Source of the DNA: Comamonas sp. KCTC 72670
Lineage (GTDB): Bacteria > Myxococcota > Myxococcia > Myxococcales > Myxococcaceae
Reading direction: 5' to 3'
DNA length: 64,000 nucleotides
NCBI GenBank assembly: GCA_014656495.1
Contig: BNCN01000008.1
Coordinates: 310,001 to 374,000, forward strand
Of the stretch, positions 31,676-40,244 are shown in pieces. Position numbers and translations under genes: made by a program. The notes under the pieces are model-generated. The model did no database searches. It was not told the DNA's origin and saw only the letters and a program-made list of their open reading frames with translations. Position 1 is the first letter of the stretch, and the number at the start of each line of letters is the position of its first letter.

Positions 31676-31828
31676 GGTCATCCCCCTGTGAGTCCATCCT
31701 CCGCCCTTCGCTAGAGCAGCCGCCATGCCAGCGTTGGAAGCGTGCGAATCCAGGCGCTTCACCCGGCCTGCTGGCCAATGGAAGACACCCGGCCCTGTCA
31801 TTTTTGCGGAGGGGCGGGTGGCGGAGTT

Positions 31829-33376
31829 TCAGTGGACGACCTGCCCCGGCGCCTCCAGGGGGGGCTGTGCGGGCGCGCCCGTCATCAGGGGCAGGGCGAC
31901 GTGGAAGGTGGAGCCGTGGCCGGGCTCGCTCTCCACCCAGATGCGGCCGCCGTGGCGCTCGACGATGTCCCGGCTGATGTAGAGCCCCAAGCCCAGTCCG
32001 CCGAACGAGCGGGCGGACACGTTGCGCGCGCGGAAGTAGCGGTCGAAGAGCAGCCGTTGCTGGTCCGGAGGGATGCCAATGCCTTCGTCCGACACCGACA
32101 GCAGCGCCACGCCGCCGCGCTGGAGGAGGCTCACCCGGACGGCGCCACCATGCGGGCTGTACTTGAACGCGTTCTCCACCAGGTTGGCGACCACCTGCTC
32201 CATGCGGAACGGGTCCACCTTCACCTGCACCGGCTGCTCCGGCGGTTCGAAGTGCACGGTGTGGTTGCCTCGCTGGGACTCCAGGCTCCGCAAGACGCGC
32301 TCCACCAGACCTTCCAGATGGGTGGCTTCCGGGCGCAGGGCGAGCCGTCCCGCTTCGATGCGCGAGGCGTCCAGCAAGTCGTTGATGAGGCTGGTGATGC
32401 GCAGCAGGTGCAGGCGCGCATGGCGCAGCGTGGACGGCTCCACGTGCTCCCCGCGCTCCAACCTCCGCTCCAGCGTGGCCAGCCGCAGGCTCAGCGGCGT
32501 GAGGGGCGTCTTCAGCTCATGCGAGGCGATGGAGAGGAAGTCATCGCGCACGCGGACGGCCTCCTGGGCCTCGCGGTACAGGCGCTCGCGCTCGCTCTCG
32601 GCGCGCCGCCGCTCGGAGATGTCCTCGACGATGCCGATGCCGCCCTCGACCTGTCCCGAGGCGTTGAAGCAGGGGGCGAAGTGCACGTGGACGGGGGTCT
32701 GCTTGCCGGAGGTGACGGCGCGGTATTCCCCTTCGTAGTCGCAGGTGTTGCCGGCCAGCGTCTCGCGGACGCAGTGGAGGATGTTCTCGTCCCGCAGCGA
32801 CAGCAGGTTGAGGCCCACCAGCACGCGCTTGGGCGAGCCGATGATGCGCACGAACAGCTCGTTGCACGCGATGACGATGGCGCGCGGGTCGAAGTACAGG
32901 ATGCCCAGCGGCGCGTTCTCCACGACGGTGCGGAAGAGCGCGTCTCCCGCCAGGCTCGCCGACTCACGCCGGGGCAGGGCTCGCTCCACGGGCTCATCCA
33001 GCGTGTCGATGACCTCGTGCAGCCGGCGGAAGTTGAGCACGATGCGCTCGTGGTCGCCCTGGCCGGAGGCGCCCACCGTCACCTCCACGAGGATTTCCGC
33101 GCCGTCCTTGCGGCGCGCGAGCACGCGCGTGGCCCGGCCTCCCAGCGCGGGGCGGCGGGAGAGCAGGTGGCGCAGCAGGCCCTTCCCTTCATGCTTGCGC
33201 AGCCGCTGGGGAAAGAGGCGGGAGGCGGGGCGGCCCAGGAGCTCCTCGCGCTTCCAGCCGAACAGCCGCTCCGCCGCGCTGTTGAAGACGCGGATGCGCT
33301 CGCTCGCGTCGCAGGCGACGAACGGATCCACGGCGGCGTCCAGCCACGCACTGAGCTCGTCTGTGGCGCCTGGCAT
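31829..33376 (-). CDS. PAS-domain sensor histidine kinase (cytoplasmic)
   Basis: 515 residues from the ATG at 33376, which has GAGG five nt upstream. Two PAS domains come first (about 8-120, starting LDAAVDPFVACDASERIRVFNSAAERLFG, and about 140-260, VVENAPLGILYFDPRAIVIACNELFV); PAS 2 is followed by a PAC-like GIVEDISERRRAE linker. The HisKA domain has SIASHELKTPLTPLSLRL, and the ATPase domain has N-box NLVENAFKYSPHGG, G1 SDEGIGIPPDQ and a complete G2 GGLGLGLYIS. All catalytic boxes are intact. There are no membrane helices, so the signal is intracellular. No response regulator is encoded nearby, an orphan kinase as is common in myxobacteria. Confidence 0.9.
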   Translation of the reverse strand: MPGATDELSAWLDAAVDPFVACDASERIRVFNSAAERLFGWKREELLGRPASRLFPQRLRKHEGKGLLRHLLSRRPALGGRATRVLARRKDGAEILVEVTVGASGQGDHERIVLNFRRLHEVIDTLDEPVERALPRRESASLAGDALFRTVVENAPLGILYFDPRAIVIACNELFVRIIGSPKRVLVGLNLLSLRDENILHCVRETLAGNTCDYEGEYRAVTSGKQTPVHVHFAPCFNASGQVEGGIGIVEDISERRRAESERERLYREAQEAVRVRDDFLSIASHELKTPLTPLSLRLATLERRLERGEHVEPSTLRHARLHLLRITSLINDLLDASRIEAGRLALRPEATHLEGLVERVLRSLESQRGNHTVHFEPPEQPVQVKVDPFRMEQVVANLVENAFKYSPHGGAVRVSLLQRGGVALLSVSDEGIGIPPDQQRLLFDRYFRARNVSARSFGGLGLGLYISRDIVERHGGRIWVESEPGHGSTFHVALPLMTGAPAQPPLEAPGQVVH

Positions 33377-33577
33377 GTGGTCCTCGGATGTGGCGCTGGC
33401 TCGCACGGCCGGCCGGCGCCCTGGGAATGGATGGGCTCGAAACGCCTCGACGCGCCATGCGGAGGGCGTGTCCCTTTCCATACAAGTAGGCATTGGCAGC
33501 ACAGGCCGCGCCCGCGGCGCCCATGTCGCCTTCATGGACGCCAGGTTCGACGGGCGAGCGGCCGTGCAGGCGCCCGG

Positions 33578-36214
33578 CTACCGGCGCTTGTCCTGCCGCC
33601 CGCGCGGCGCGGGCTTGCGAGCCCCGGGCTTCGCGCGCGGCGTGACCTGCCTCCGCGGCGGGGGCTTGGGCTTCTTCCCGCCAGCCTCCGGCGCCCTCAG
33701 CGTGAGCACCTCCATGCGCTCCCGCAGGGCGCGGGTCTCCTCCTTCAGCCGGTCCACCTCTTCCCGGAGCGCCGTCACCTCGTGGGCCTGCGGCTCGCCC
33801 TCGCGCAGGAAGCGCACCGTCTCGCGGGCCGCGCGCCGGGCGACCGCGTCCAGCAGCGGTGTCTGCTCCAGCGGCGTGATGAGCCTCCGGTCGCCCAGGG
33901 TGCGCGCCGCCTCGAAGACGCCCATGCGCACGCGGAAGAGCGGGTCTCGGAGCAGCTCGGTGAGCAGGTCCACCGCCTCGCGCTTGCGGCCGGCGGCCTC
34001 CGCCAGCTTCGCCACCGCGAGCGTGGCGGCGCGGCGCAGCGGTGACGCGTGTCCCAGGGCGGTGCGCGCCAGGACGACGGAGAAGGCCGCCGGGTCCTGG
34101 GACTCGGCGAGCCCGTCCACCGCGCCCACGGCGATGACGTCCTGGTACGAGGGCCGGGTGGTGACGGCTTCCAGCACCGCCAGCGCGTCGGGGGCGCGCA
34201 CCTTGCCGTAGCTGCGCGCGGCCTCCGCCTCCACGAAGTAGCTGGCGTCCCCGCCCGTCACCAGGGCGCGCAGGCGCGAGGTCACCTCCGCGTCCCGGCG
34301 GAACTCTCCGAGCGCGGCCACCACGGCGCGGCGCACGCGAGGATGCTCGGTGGCGAGCGCGGCGAGCAGCCGTGCACGGGCCTCCGGGGTCCGGATGCGG
34401 CCCAGCGACTTCGCGCAGGCGGCGCGGGTGCCCCAGAACACGCGCGGGTCCTCGAGCGCCGCGCCCAGGGCCTCCACGGCGCGGTAGCCGCCGTCCCGTC
34501 CCAGCGCGGTGGCGGCCTCGGTGCGCGCGCGCATCTCGGGGGCCGCGCGCAGCTCCTCCATCCACAGCCCCGCGGACTTGTCGACCGCCACGGTGCCGAG
34601 CACGCCGCGCCGAGGGTCCACGCGCACCTGCGCGGGCGCGCTGGCGCAGGGCAGGTGGAACGCGTGCTCCGCGTCCGTCACCTCCAGGCGGTGCACGGTG
34701 TCGCGGCCGTCCACGGTGAGCGCGACGTCCAGGGGCAGGCGGAACAGGGGCACGCCATTGCCGGTGGCCTGCGTCTGGCGCACATGGACGCGGAGCCGCG
34801 CCTCCTCGGCGTCGTAGCGGACCTCGACCTTCAGCTCGGGGTGGCCGGGGGCGAAGACGTACTGGTCGAAGAAGGCATCCAGGTTGTGACCGGTGGCCTC
34901 CTCGAAGGCGCGGGCCAGGTCCACCGTCTCCACGGAGCCGTGGCGGTGGCGCGCGACGTAGTGCCGCAGGCCCTTGAAGAAGAGGTCGTCACCCAGCCTG
35001 CGGCGCAGCTCGTGGAGGACCAGCCCGCCCTTCTCGTACAAGTGCCGGTCGAAGACATCCATGGGCGCGTGGAAGCGGCGCGCGACGATGGGCCGGGCGT
35101 ACCGTTCGCGCACTTCGCCCAGGTAGGCCTCCAGGTCGACGAGCCGGTGCTGGTCGGCCTCGTCCTGCCCGTCGGCGCGCTCCTTCCAGAGCATCTCGAA
35201 CCAGGTGGCGAAGCCCTCGTTGAGCCAGCCGTGGGGCCAGTCGCGGCAGGTGAGCAAATCCCCGAACCACTGGTGGGCCAGCTCGTGGGAGATGAGCGGC
35301 TCGGCGTTGTAGTCCGGCTGGGCGCGCGCGTCGTGGAGGACGGTGTCCGTGAGGCTGGTGGCGGACGTGTTCTCCATGCCGCCGAGGATGAACTCGGTGA
35401 CGAAGACCTGCGCGTAGCTGCTCCACGGGTAGGGCTCGCCGGTGACCTCCTGGAAGACGCGCACCATCTCCGGGGTGCGGCGCACGCAGCGCAGGGCGTC
35501 GTCCTTGCGGCCCTTGGGGAAGAGGTAGCGCAGGGGCACGGTGCCCGCGGTGTCGGTGGCCTCCTCGAACTCGCCCACCACCAACGTGATGAGGTACGGC
35601 GCGTGGGGCTGCTCCATCCGGTAGTGCTGCGTGCGGCGCCCGCCGTGGACGCGGTCGCTGTCGAGCTTGCCGTTGGAGAGGGAGGTCATCGCCTCGGGGA
35701 AGGTGGCGATGACCTCGGAGGTGGCCTTCTGCGCGGGGGTGTCCAGACACGGGAACCACGCGCGCGAGTCGATGTCCTGGCCCTGCGTCCAGGCCTGCCG
35801 GGGCCGCTGGGGATGGGCCGAGTCCGGGCCCCAGAAGTAGAGGCCCCGCCGGGGCCGGGCCGTGTAGCGGATGGCGACGTCGCACGCGCGCCCCGCCTCC
35901 AGCGGTGAGCCCAGTTCCACGCGCACGTGGGCACCGGAGTTGGCGTGGCGCGCGGGGCGCCCGTCGACCTGGACCTCGGAGACGTCGAGATCCACGGCGT
36001 CGAAGGTGAGGGTGTGGACGGGGCGGACGGCGGAGACGCGCGTGGTGCAGAGGCCGCGAAGGCTCCGCGTGTCGAAGTCGAGGTCCACTTCGATGCGGAC
36101 GTGCTCGGCGCGGACCGGCCGCTCGGCGGCGTAGTGCTCCGTGGCGCCGGGCAGCGAAAAGGAATGGGGGCCGGAGGGGATGGACTCGGAGGCGTGACGG
36201 TGGCAGCAGCGCAT
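33578..36214 (-). CDS. M1-family aminopeptidase with C-terminal HEAT-like region
   Basis: 878 residues from the ATG at 36214. An N-terminal beta domain (about 25-215) leads to a catalytic domain with the substrate-binding G278-G-M-E-N282 and zinc motif H310-E-L-A-H314 with the third ligand E333 (WLNEGFATWFE). The catalytic Tyr lies beyond, in LYEKGGLVLHELRR. From about 560 on, the usual M1 C-terminal domain is replaced by HEAT/PBS-lyase-like repeats (LGAALEDPRVFWGTRAACAKSLGRI, LLAALATEHPRVRRAVVAALGEF, LRRAATLAVAKLAEAAG). A coiled coil (EVDRLKEETRALRERMEVL) and a basic Lys/Arg/Pro tail follow. No signal peptide is seen. It should remove N-terminal residues from peptides in the cytoplasm. Confidence 0.9.
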   Translation of the reverse strand: MRCCHRHASESIPSGPHSFSLPGATEHYAAERPVRAEHVRIEVDLDFDTRSLRGLCTTRVSAVRPVHTLTFDAVDLDVSEVQVDGRPARHANSGAHVRVELGSPLEAGRACDVAIRYTARPRRGLYFWGPDSAHPQRPRQAWTQGQDIDSRAWFPCLDTPAQKATSEVIATFPEAMTSLSNGKLDSDRVHGGRRTQHYRMEQPHAPYLITLVVGEFEEATDTAGTVPLRYLFPKGRKDDALRCVRRTPEMVRVFQEVTGEPYPWSSYAQVFVTEFILGGMENTSATSLTDTVLHDARAQPDYNAEPLISHELAHQWFGDLLTCRDWPHGWLNEGFATWFEMLWKERADGQDEADQHRLVDLEAYLGEVRERYARPIVARRFHAPMDVFDRHLYEKGGLVLHELRRRLGDDLFFKGLRHYVARHRHGSVETVDLARAFEEATGHNLDAFFDQYVFAPGHPELKVEVRYDAEEARLRVHVRQTQATGNGVPLFRLPLDVALTVDGRDTVHRLEVTDAEHAFHLPCASAPAQVRVDPRRGVLGTVAVDKSAGLWMEELRAAPEMRARTEAATALGRDGGYRAVEALGAALEDPRVFWGTRAACAKSLGRIRTPEARARLLAALATEHPRVRRAVVAALGEFRRDAEVTSRLRALVTGGDASYFVEAEAARSYGKVRAPDALAVLEAVTTRPSYQDVIAVGAVDGLAESQDPAAFSVVLARTALGHASPLRRAATLAVAKLAEAAGRKREAVDLLTELLRDPLFRVRMGVFEAARTLGDRRLITPLEQTPLLDAVARRAARETVRFLREGEPQAHEVTALREEVDRLKEETRALRERMEVLTLRAPEAGGKKPKPPPRRQVTPRAKPGARKPAPRGRQDKRR

Positions 36215-36401
36215 GTGCGGCCAGGACTCTTCCGCAAGCCCGCGCCACCGTCGAGGAGGAGTGCACCGGGGGGCCAACGAGCGTCCTGTATCGACGAAGT
36301 CCTAAAGAAGACGCCGGTGTCACGGCCCTCCCTGCTGGGGTGCGCGTGACATGTTTTGAGCCGCACGCGGGGCGGCGTTGACCGGGTAGGCTCTGACCAC
36401 C

Positions 36402-37181
36402 GTGCAGTGGGTCCTCTTCTTCTCCGACAGACAGGTGCGTGAGCAGCTCTTCTCCCGGGTGGATTCGACGCGGGGGTTGTTGCTCGTGACGGGGGTCCGG
36501 CACGGCACGGCCATGCGTCCTCCCGAGGCGCGCGAGCCCTTCGTCACGCTGGAGCGGCTGCACGGGGACGTGCTGTCGCAGGTGCTGGTGGCGGACGAGG
36601 GCGGCACCGACGGCATGTGGCGCGACCCGCTGGGGGACCTGGCCGACCGGCTCCACCCCGACAACCGGGATGACGCCTACGCGGCGGCCACGGGCTACCT
36701 GCTGCTGCGGGATGGCCGCCCTGCCACCGTGGTGCGCAAGCAGGGGACACCTTTCGAAGACCTCTGGTTCCTGCAAGAGGCCCTCAGCCGGCTGACGCCG
36801 CGCATCCCCGCGCCGGACCCGGCCCAGCGCCCCGGCCGGCGCCGCGCGGAGCCCGCACCCCGCGCGCCGCCCCGGCCCGCGAGCAGTGGCGCCGGCGCCC
36901 GGGCCCGGCCTTCCTGGGACGACGAGGCCACGCCGCCCCGCGGAACGCGCCTCCCACCGCCGCCGCCCGAGCCGCCCAGGAAGGACCCCTGGACGGTGCT
37001 GGGCATCGCCCCGGGCACGCCCGTGGAGGAGGCGCGGCGGGTGTTCCGGGCGCTCATCGCGCAGTACCACCCGGACAAGGTGGCGCACCTGGCCCCGGAG
37101 TTCCACGCGCTCGCCGAGCTGCGCACGCGTGAAATCCTGGAGGCCTGGGAGGCGGTGGAGCGGGAGCTGTCCGGCGGTTAG
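36402..37181 (+). CDS. J-domain (DnaJ-like) protein with N-terminal unknown domain
   Basis: 259 residues from a GTG. Residues 1-130 form a compact domain without recognised family (WVLFFSDRQVREQLFSRVDST, DRLHPDNRDDAYAAATGYLLLRDGRPATVVRKQGTPFEDLWFLQEAL). A Pro/Arg-rich linker (about 135-190) precedes a C-terminal J domain (DPWTVLGIAPGTPVEEARRVFRALIAQYHPDKVAHL) with the essential HPD intact. Such a protein would recruit DnaK (Hsp70) to a target bound by the N-terminal domain. The gene's TAG overlaps the TAA of the convergent nuclease gene in the shared tetranucleotide TTAG (37178-37181). Confidence 0.8.
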   Translation: MQWVLFFSDRQVREQLFSRVDSTRGLLLVTGVRHGTAMRPPEAREPFVTLERLHGDVLSQVLVADEGGTDGMWRDPLGDLADRLHPDNRDDAYAAATGYLLLRDGRPATVVRKQGTPFEDLWFLQEALSRLTPRIPAPDPAQRPGRRRAEPAPRAPPRPASSGAGARARPSWDDEATPPRGTRLPPPPPEPPRKDPWTVLGIAPGTPVEEARRVFRALIAQYHPDKVAHLAPEFHALAELRTREILEAWEAVERELSGG

Positions 37182-38167
37182 TGCGTCAGGCCCGGCGGCG
37201 GGGTGATGAGCGTCCTGCCGCTGTCCAGCGCGAAGCGGGCGATGATGGGCATGTGGTCGGACAGCCCGTGGAAGCGGCTCCGGGCGTCTCCGAAGGGCGC
37301 GGTCTCCTGCGCGTCGAGCCACCGCACGCCGGCGCCGGAGAACACGTGGTCCAGGTGCATGCGCATGTGCATGAAGCCGGCGGTGGGAAAGCCGCGCGAC
37401 ACGTTCGGGTCAATCTGGCCCACGGCGGCCTGGGCACACGTGAGCCGGCCATCGGTGGTCAGGAAGCGGTACACGGGCGACGCGGGCGGTGAGTTGAAGT
37501 CGCCGCACACGATGTAGGGCTCGTCGCCGGACAGCGTGTGCATGAACTCCGTCAGCTTGCGCGCCTCGTGGAGCTGGTTGACGCCGCAGCCCATCTTGTC
37601 GCGCGTGGCCCAGAACTCACGGGCGAAGGGCGTGGGCAGGCTGAGGTGGGTGTTGAAGATGTGGAAGGGGTGCCCGTCCTCGCGCCGCAGCAGGCGCATG
37701 TGCGCGCAGATGCGGGACTGCTTCCGGTCCTTGAGCCGCTGCACATGGTGGTGGGTGATGGCCTGGGGCGCGGCCACGTTGTGCGTGGCGACCTCCAGCT
37801 TGCGCGTGTTCACCAGCACGGCCAGCCCCGTGGTGTAGAGCGACACCTCGCCCAGCTTGTAGTGGTGGGCGCGGAAGTAGAACGCCTCGTAGGGCATCTC
37901 CAGCCCCGCCATGCCGAACGTCTCCACCATCCGGCCCATGAAGGCGGTGAGCTGCGTCTCGCCCGGGCTCTTGGGCCGGTCGGCGATGTTGCTGCGCAGC
38001 GAGGACGTCTCCACCTCCTGGAGGCAGATGACGTCGGGGAGCGGGTCCAGTGACGCCAGGGCCGCGGCGACCCGGCGTTTCGGGCCCACGGTGCTCGCCA
38101 GGCCGCGGAGCATGTGGCCGAAGTAGCGGACGTTGTAGGTGACGATGCGCAGCGGGGAAGAACTCAT
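37178..38167 (-). CDS. Endonuclease/exonuclease/phosphatase (EEP) family protein
   Basis: 329 residues from the ATG at 38167. The EEP hallmarks are all present: RIVTYNVRYFG, DVICLQEVETSS with the metal-binding Glu, FHIFNTHLS, VCGDFNSPPASPVYRFL (catalytic Asp/Asn) and the terminal SDHMPIIARF. Families with this fold cleave phosphodiester or phosphoester bonds in DNA, RNA or phospholipids; the particular substrate cannot be told. No signal peptide is seen. The stop overlaps the stop of the J-domain gene on the other strand. Confidence 0.85.
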   Translation of the reverse strand: MSSSPLRIVTYNVRYFGHMLRGLASTVGPKRRVAAALASLDPLPDVICLQEVETSSLRSNIADRPKSPGETQLTAFMGRMVETFGMAGLEMPYEAFYFRAHHYKLGEVSLYTTGLAVLVNTRKLEVATHNVAAPQAITHHHVQRLKDRKQSRICAHMRLLRREDGHPFHIFNTHLSLPTPFAREFWATRDKMGCGVNQLHEARKLTEFMHTLSGDEPYIVCGDFNSPPASPVYRFLTTDGRLTCAQAAVGQIDPNVSRGFPTAGFMHMRMHLDHVFSGAGVRWLDAQETAPFGDARSRFHGLSDHMPIIARFALDSGRTLITPPPGLTH

Positions 38168-38348
38168 CAGACAGAAACTACTAACCACCGGGCGTGCCGG
38201 CTCGTGGTGCCGTTGGACGTAGGACACTCCCAGGGCTCGTCTGCCCGGCTGCCTTGAGGGCCGGGAGGCAAGAGAGGGCCTGGCCGCCGTGAGGATGTGG
38301 TCTCATCCCGCTCCGGGACGTTTTCCTCCAACGAGAGAGGTGAGGCGC

Positions 38349-38903
38349 ATGCGCGGAACGACATGGGGGCTGCTGACCGCCGCGGTGGGGCTGCTGGGGT
38401 GTGGTGGCGACGACACGTTCGTGTACGACGTGACGGTGGACGCGGCGACGCTGGCCAACGTGCCGGTGGAGTGCTCCGAGGGCATCCAGCCCGCGCAGGG
38501 GCCCGCGGTGGGGCTCGCCGCCGAGCAGCGGTGGACGATTCGCAAGGGGCAGATGGACTCGATGACGCTCGAGCTCCCCGACGTCGACTTCCAGACGCCG
38601 AACAACGCCTACGTCATCAACGGCGACGGCGAGCCGGACGTCCTCATGGGCTCGGTGGGCGCGGACGGCGGCTACCAGTTCCTGCACATCCAGTCGCGCC
38701 TGGACGAAACGCACAAGCTGTCCCGCCTGGGCAACGAGCACGCCTTCCGCGTCGCCATCAACACCAAGAAGCTGGAGGACACCATCCAGGGCACCCTCTG
38801 GCTCCGCAACGAGTTCGTGGACCGCGACCAGGTCTCGGGCGGGACGCTGGCCACCGGGTGCGCGTCCGCCGTCCGCTTCACGGGCCGCCGGGTGCGGGAG
38901 TAG
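38349..38903 (+). CDS. Small hypothetical lipoprotein
   Basis: 184 residues from the ATG at 38349. The leader MRGTTWGLLTAAVGLLGC ends in a lipobox (GLLGC), so the mature protein starts GGDDTFVYDV. The mature part is beta-rich (VDAATLANVPVECSEGIQPAQGPAVGL, MTLELPDVDFQTPNNAYVINGDGEPDVLMGSV) with two Cys residues that could form a disulfide. No family is recognised. Its 3' end overlaps the DUF3037 gene on the other strand by 26 bp. Confidence 0.7.
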   Translation: MRGTTWGLLTAAVGLLGCGGDDTFVYDVTVDAATLANVPVECSEGIQPAQGPAVGLAAEQRWTIRKGQMDSMTLELPDVDFQTPNNAYVINGDGEPDVLMGSVGADGGYQFLHIQSRLDETHKLSRLGNEHAFRVAINTKKLEDTIQGTLWLRNEFVDRDQVSGGTLATGCASAVRFTGRRVRE

Positions 38904-39294
38904 CGCGCTTCAGCCGCACCACGGAGTCCAGCAGGTGCTCCAGGGCCTGCTGCGGCTCCGTGCACAGCCCCGAGTGCACCGGGCCTGTCTGGATGATGGT
39001 GCTGCGCGGCGCCACCACCCAGTGCCACCGCTCCTTCTGGGACAGGCGGCCAATGGGGCCGGAGCCCTTCCCGCCCTCGCACACGCGGCGGAAGCTCTCC
39101 AGGTGGCCGCGCACCAGCGCCACGTCCACGTCGGGCCACAGCGCCTTCAGGCGGGCCTCGTCCGGCTCCACGCGCACGCCCAGGTAGCGCTGGGTGGCGC
39201 AGAAGAGCACGACGCCGGCGTTGATGAACTCCTCGCGCTCCACCCGCGGAACGACGCGGATGATGGCGTAATCAAACGAGCTGGGCGCGGGCAC
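38878..39294 (-). CDS. DUF3037 domain protein
   Basis: 138 residues from a GTG. It matches DUF3037: SFDYAIIRVVPRVEREEFINAGVVLFCATQRYLGVRVE and FRRVCEGGKGSGPIGRLSQKERWHWVVAPRSTIIQTGPVHSGLCTEPQQALEHLLDSVV. DUF3037 proteins are small and cytoplasmic and have no known activity. In many genomes they sit next to HipA-like kinases, as here. The 23-bp overlap with the upstream HipA-like gene means the two are translated together. The DUF3037 protein could be a partner or regulator of the kinase. Confidence 0.85.
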   Translation of the reverse strand: MPAPSSFDYAIIRVVPRVEREEFINAGVVLFCATQRYLGVRVEPDEARLKALWPDVDVALVRGHLESFRRVCEGGKGSGPIGRLSQKERWHWVVAPRSTIIQTGPVHSGLCTEPQQALEHLLDSVVRLKRATPAPGGP

Positions 39295-40057
39295 GGTCCG
39301 CCTCCTCGATGAACGCGGGCACCGCTTCCAGCCGGCGCAGCAGCCAGGTGACGTAGGCCGCGCGGTGGGCCTCGGCGGTGGGGAAGGGGGACTCGGTGCT
39401 CGTGAGCCAGGCCTCCGGGATGGCGCCCACGATGCGCTCCACCACCTCGCGGGTGACGCGCTCGCCCAGGTGCCTTCCGGCCTCCGTCAGCGCGGTGGCC
39501 CAGGGCAGCAGCACGTGGTCCTTGATGGGGGCGAAGCGCCCCTGGCTGCGCGCCTCCCAGTCGTCCCACGAATGGTGGAAGTACATGGAAGCCCCGTGGT
39601 CGATGAGCCACAGGTTCCGGTGCCAGGTCAGCATGTTGGGGTTGCGCGGGGTGCGGTCCACGTTGGTGATGTACGCGTCGAAGGCGACGATGCCGGACGC
39701 CTCCGCCGCGGACGGCGCGGGGTCCGCCACCGGGTCGAACGTGACGGACGCGGGGAGGTAGTCCAGGGCCAGGTTGAGGCCCGCGCTGGCCTTGAGCAGT
39801 TCGCGAATCTCGGAGTCCGGCTCGTTGCGCCCCAGCGCCGGGTCCAGCTCCACCAGGACGAGCTCTGGCACCCGCAGTCCCAGCTCCCGGGCCAGCTCCC
39901 CGGCGATGAGCTCGGCGATGAGCGCCTTGGCGCCCTGGCCCGCGCCCCGGAACTTCACGACGTAGAGCCCCGCGTCGTCCGCCTCGATGATGGCGGGCAG
40001 CGAGCCGCCCTCCCGCAGGGGCGTCACGTAGCGCGTGGCGGTGACCGTCCTTGGCAT
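39272..40057 (-). CDS. HipA-like kinase family protein
   Basis: 261 residues from the ATG at 40057. It has a kinase-like fold related to HipA. The N-lobe has a VVKF Lys (YVVKFRGAGQGAKALIAELIAGELAREL). The catalytic loop is DAYITNVDRTPRNPNML (Asp and Asn), and LIDHGASMYF is the metal-binding Asp. It is shorter than E. coli HipA (440) and lacks HipA's N-terminal subdomain, as in the compact HipA-like group that pairs with DUF3037. The target is unknown; HipA itself phosphorylates glutamyl-tRNA synthetase. It overlaps DUF3037 by 23 bp. No HipB-type DNA-binding antitoxin is adjacent. Confidence 0.8.
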   Translation of the reverse strand: MPRTVTATRYVTPLREGGSLPAIIEADDAGLYVVKFRGAGQGAKALIAELIAGELARELGLRVPELVLVELDPALGRNEPDSEIRELLKASAGLNLALDYLPASVTFDPVADPAPSAAEASGIVAFDAYITNVDRTPRNPNMLTWHRNLWLIDHGASMYFHHSWDDWEARSQGRFAPIKDHVLLPWATALTEAGRHLGERVTREVVERIVGAIPEAWLTSTESPFPTAEAHRAAYVTWLLRRLEAVPAFIEEADRARAQLV

Positions 40058-40244
40058 CCTGTGCTCCTGTCCTCTCGCGGCCTCGCCCTGCCGGCGTCCG
40101 CCGCGACCCGGCATGTAGCATGTCGCAAAGGGGCGAATCTCCTGGAGGTCGTGGCTTCTAGGTGCCCGTTGGAAACTTTGTCCGACATCGTGCGACAATC
40201 ATTTATCGGCGGTTTTTTCTGCCCCCCACGGAGCACCCCCCACC

